Origin: JANNVK01 sp031414415
GTDB lineage: Bacteria; Acidobacteriota; Blastocatellia; Pyrinomonadales; Pyrinomonadaceae
Reading direction: 5' to 3'
NCBI GenBank assembly: GCA_031414415.1
Contig: JANNVK010000004.1
Span: 1 to 64,000, forward strand
Length of the DNA stretch: 64,000 nt
A program made the position numbers and the translations under genes. Under the pieces are notes generated by a model that was not told where the DNA came from, did not search any database, and was given only the letters and a program-made list of their open reading frames with translations. This document shows, one piece after another, positions 63,403-64,000 of this stretch; positions within the stretch are counted from its first letter, which is position 1, and every line of letters begins with the position of its first letter.

Positions 63403-63999
63403 AAAATAAACTTAAATTATATTCAACTGATTTTTGTGGCTACTTGCTTTTTTTATCTGAGTTGTCAGCCGGAAGGAGGAACACTAATTCCAATTTTGCA
63501 AGATGGTGCAAGAATAACTTTTTCTGAAAAACACCAAAAAGATGCAGCATTGCAATATGATACTGAGAATTTTTCAATGAAGGTTTCAGGCAATTGGGAA
63601 CCATCTTATGGTATTACCAATATTGTTTTAGTAATAAAAAATAAAAGCCAAAATAAGTTAAAAATCGGCTTCGATAAAGTATTACTACAAAGCACTCTGC
63701 AAGAATTAAAAATATTTGGTTTTATAGATCGCGATACACAATCAAACCAAATGATAAGAGACAAACCGGCAGAAGTTGGAACTGGCGAAGCTAAGGTGTT
63801 TTCTATTTATGCGGATTATGCAAATGAAAAAGATAGAATATACATAGGTTATAACAAGTGTTTTGGAAACGAGATTTCGATTATGATACCGATAAGTGTA
63901 GAACAAAATAAAGTTTCTACGACAACTGAATATAAGTTTAAGTTTAAATATGGTGCATTAATAACTGAAGGCGAAAATAGTCAAGTTTTAATTGACTAA
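63400..63999 (+). CDS. Lipoprotein, candidate immunity protein (copy 2)
   Basis: 199 residues, lipobox YLSC. GGTLIPILQDGA, ALQYDTENFSMKVSGNW and YKFKFKYGALITEGENSQVLID follow copy 1 throughout, with diverged middle. Same length. Arose by duplication together with the stub at 63351. Probably protects against a variant effector. Confidence 0.7.
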   Translation: MKINLNYIQLIFVATCFFYLSCQPEGGTLIPILQDGARITFSEKHQKDAALQYDTENFSMKVSGNWEPSYGITNIVLVIKNKSQNKLKIGFDKVLLQSTLQELKIFGFIDRDTQSNQMIRDKPAEVGTGEAKVFSIYADYANEKDRIYIGYNKCFGNEISIMIPISVEQNKVSTTTEYKFKFKYGALITEGENSQVLID

Positions 64000-64000
64000 C

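Overview
The window looks like a chromosome segment of a low-GC Acidobacteriota bacterium, probably Blastocatellia-like. The clues are a VWFA-related Acidobacterial-type protein, an Oar-like TonB-dependent receptor with a carboxypeptidase-regulatory domain, many secreted or lipoprotein genes, and many kinds of intergenic palindromic repeats. I see no rRNA, tRNA, CRISPR array or recognisable transposase. The assignment is an inference from gene content, not from a phylogenetic marker.

Layout. 1-5.0 kb (minus strand): the 5' part of a large secreted SdrD-B-like repeat protein that runs off the window, a VWA protein and a LecA-fold secreted protein. 5.1-21.8 kb (mainly plus strand): an unassigned catabolic cluster. 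It holds an acyl-CoA synthetase, an amidohydrolase, a deoxyhypusine-synthase-like protein, a cupin, an isocitrate-lyase/PEP-mutase family enzyme, an isochorismatase-family hydrolase, two PuuE-like deacetylases, an MFS transporter and a YciI-like protein. It also contains two nucleotidyltransferase/small-protein pairs and many palindromic repeats. 21.8-38.8 kb: mixed genes, including a YtcJ-like amidohydrolase, a TonB-domain protein, the TonB-dependent receptor, an S4-domain protein, a SurA-like isomerase, a VapBC-like pair, an N-terminally short Mfd, PrmC, an alpha/beta hydrolase and a YpfJ-like zinc peptidase.

38.9-64.0 kb (all plus strand) is a type VI secretion locus: tssK, a small helical protein, tssL, tssM, tagJ, tssA, tssB, tssC, hcp, tssE, tssF, tssG and tssH. 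No vgrG, PAAR or tssJ is visible. Five apparent effector-immunity modules sit between or after the structural genes. The effectors look like cell-wall enzymes: a YiiX-type permuted papain fold, a papain/NlpC-type protein, and three HExxH zincins, one with a peptidoglycan-binding domain. Every putative partner has a signal peptide or lipobox, which fits periplasmic immunity. One partner, next to a zincin, has a C-x-C N-terminus and a four-cysteine pattern like TIMP/netrin metalloprotease inhibitors. One module is bracketed by a displaced copy of the tssG 3' end, and another has a duplicated immunity gene preceded by a stub of the effector 3' end. Both look like scars of cassette exchange.

A second theme is repeats. 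Two genes of the GxxExxY family (PD-(D/E)XK nuclease-like) are physically tied to palindromes. One lies exactly between the two arms of a 25-bp near-perfect inverted repeat, and the other lies inside an array of five related palindromes. The same palindromes without a gene occur elsewhere in the window, like non-autonomous copies. Repeats also form the ends of several proteins and two in-frame insertions inside enzymes.
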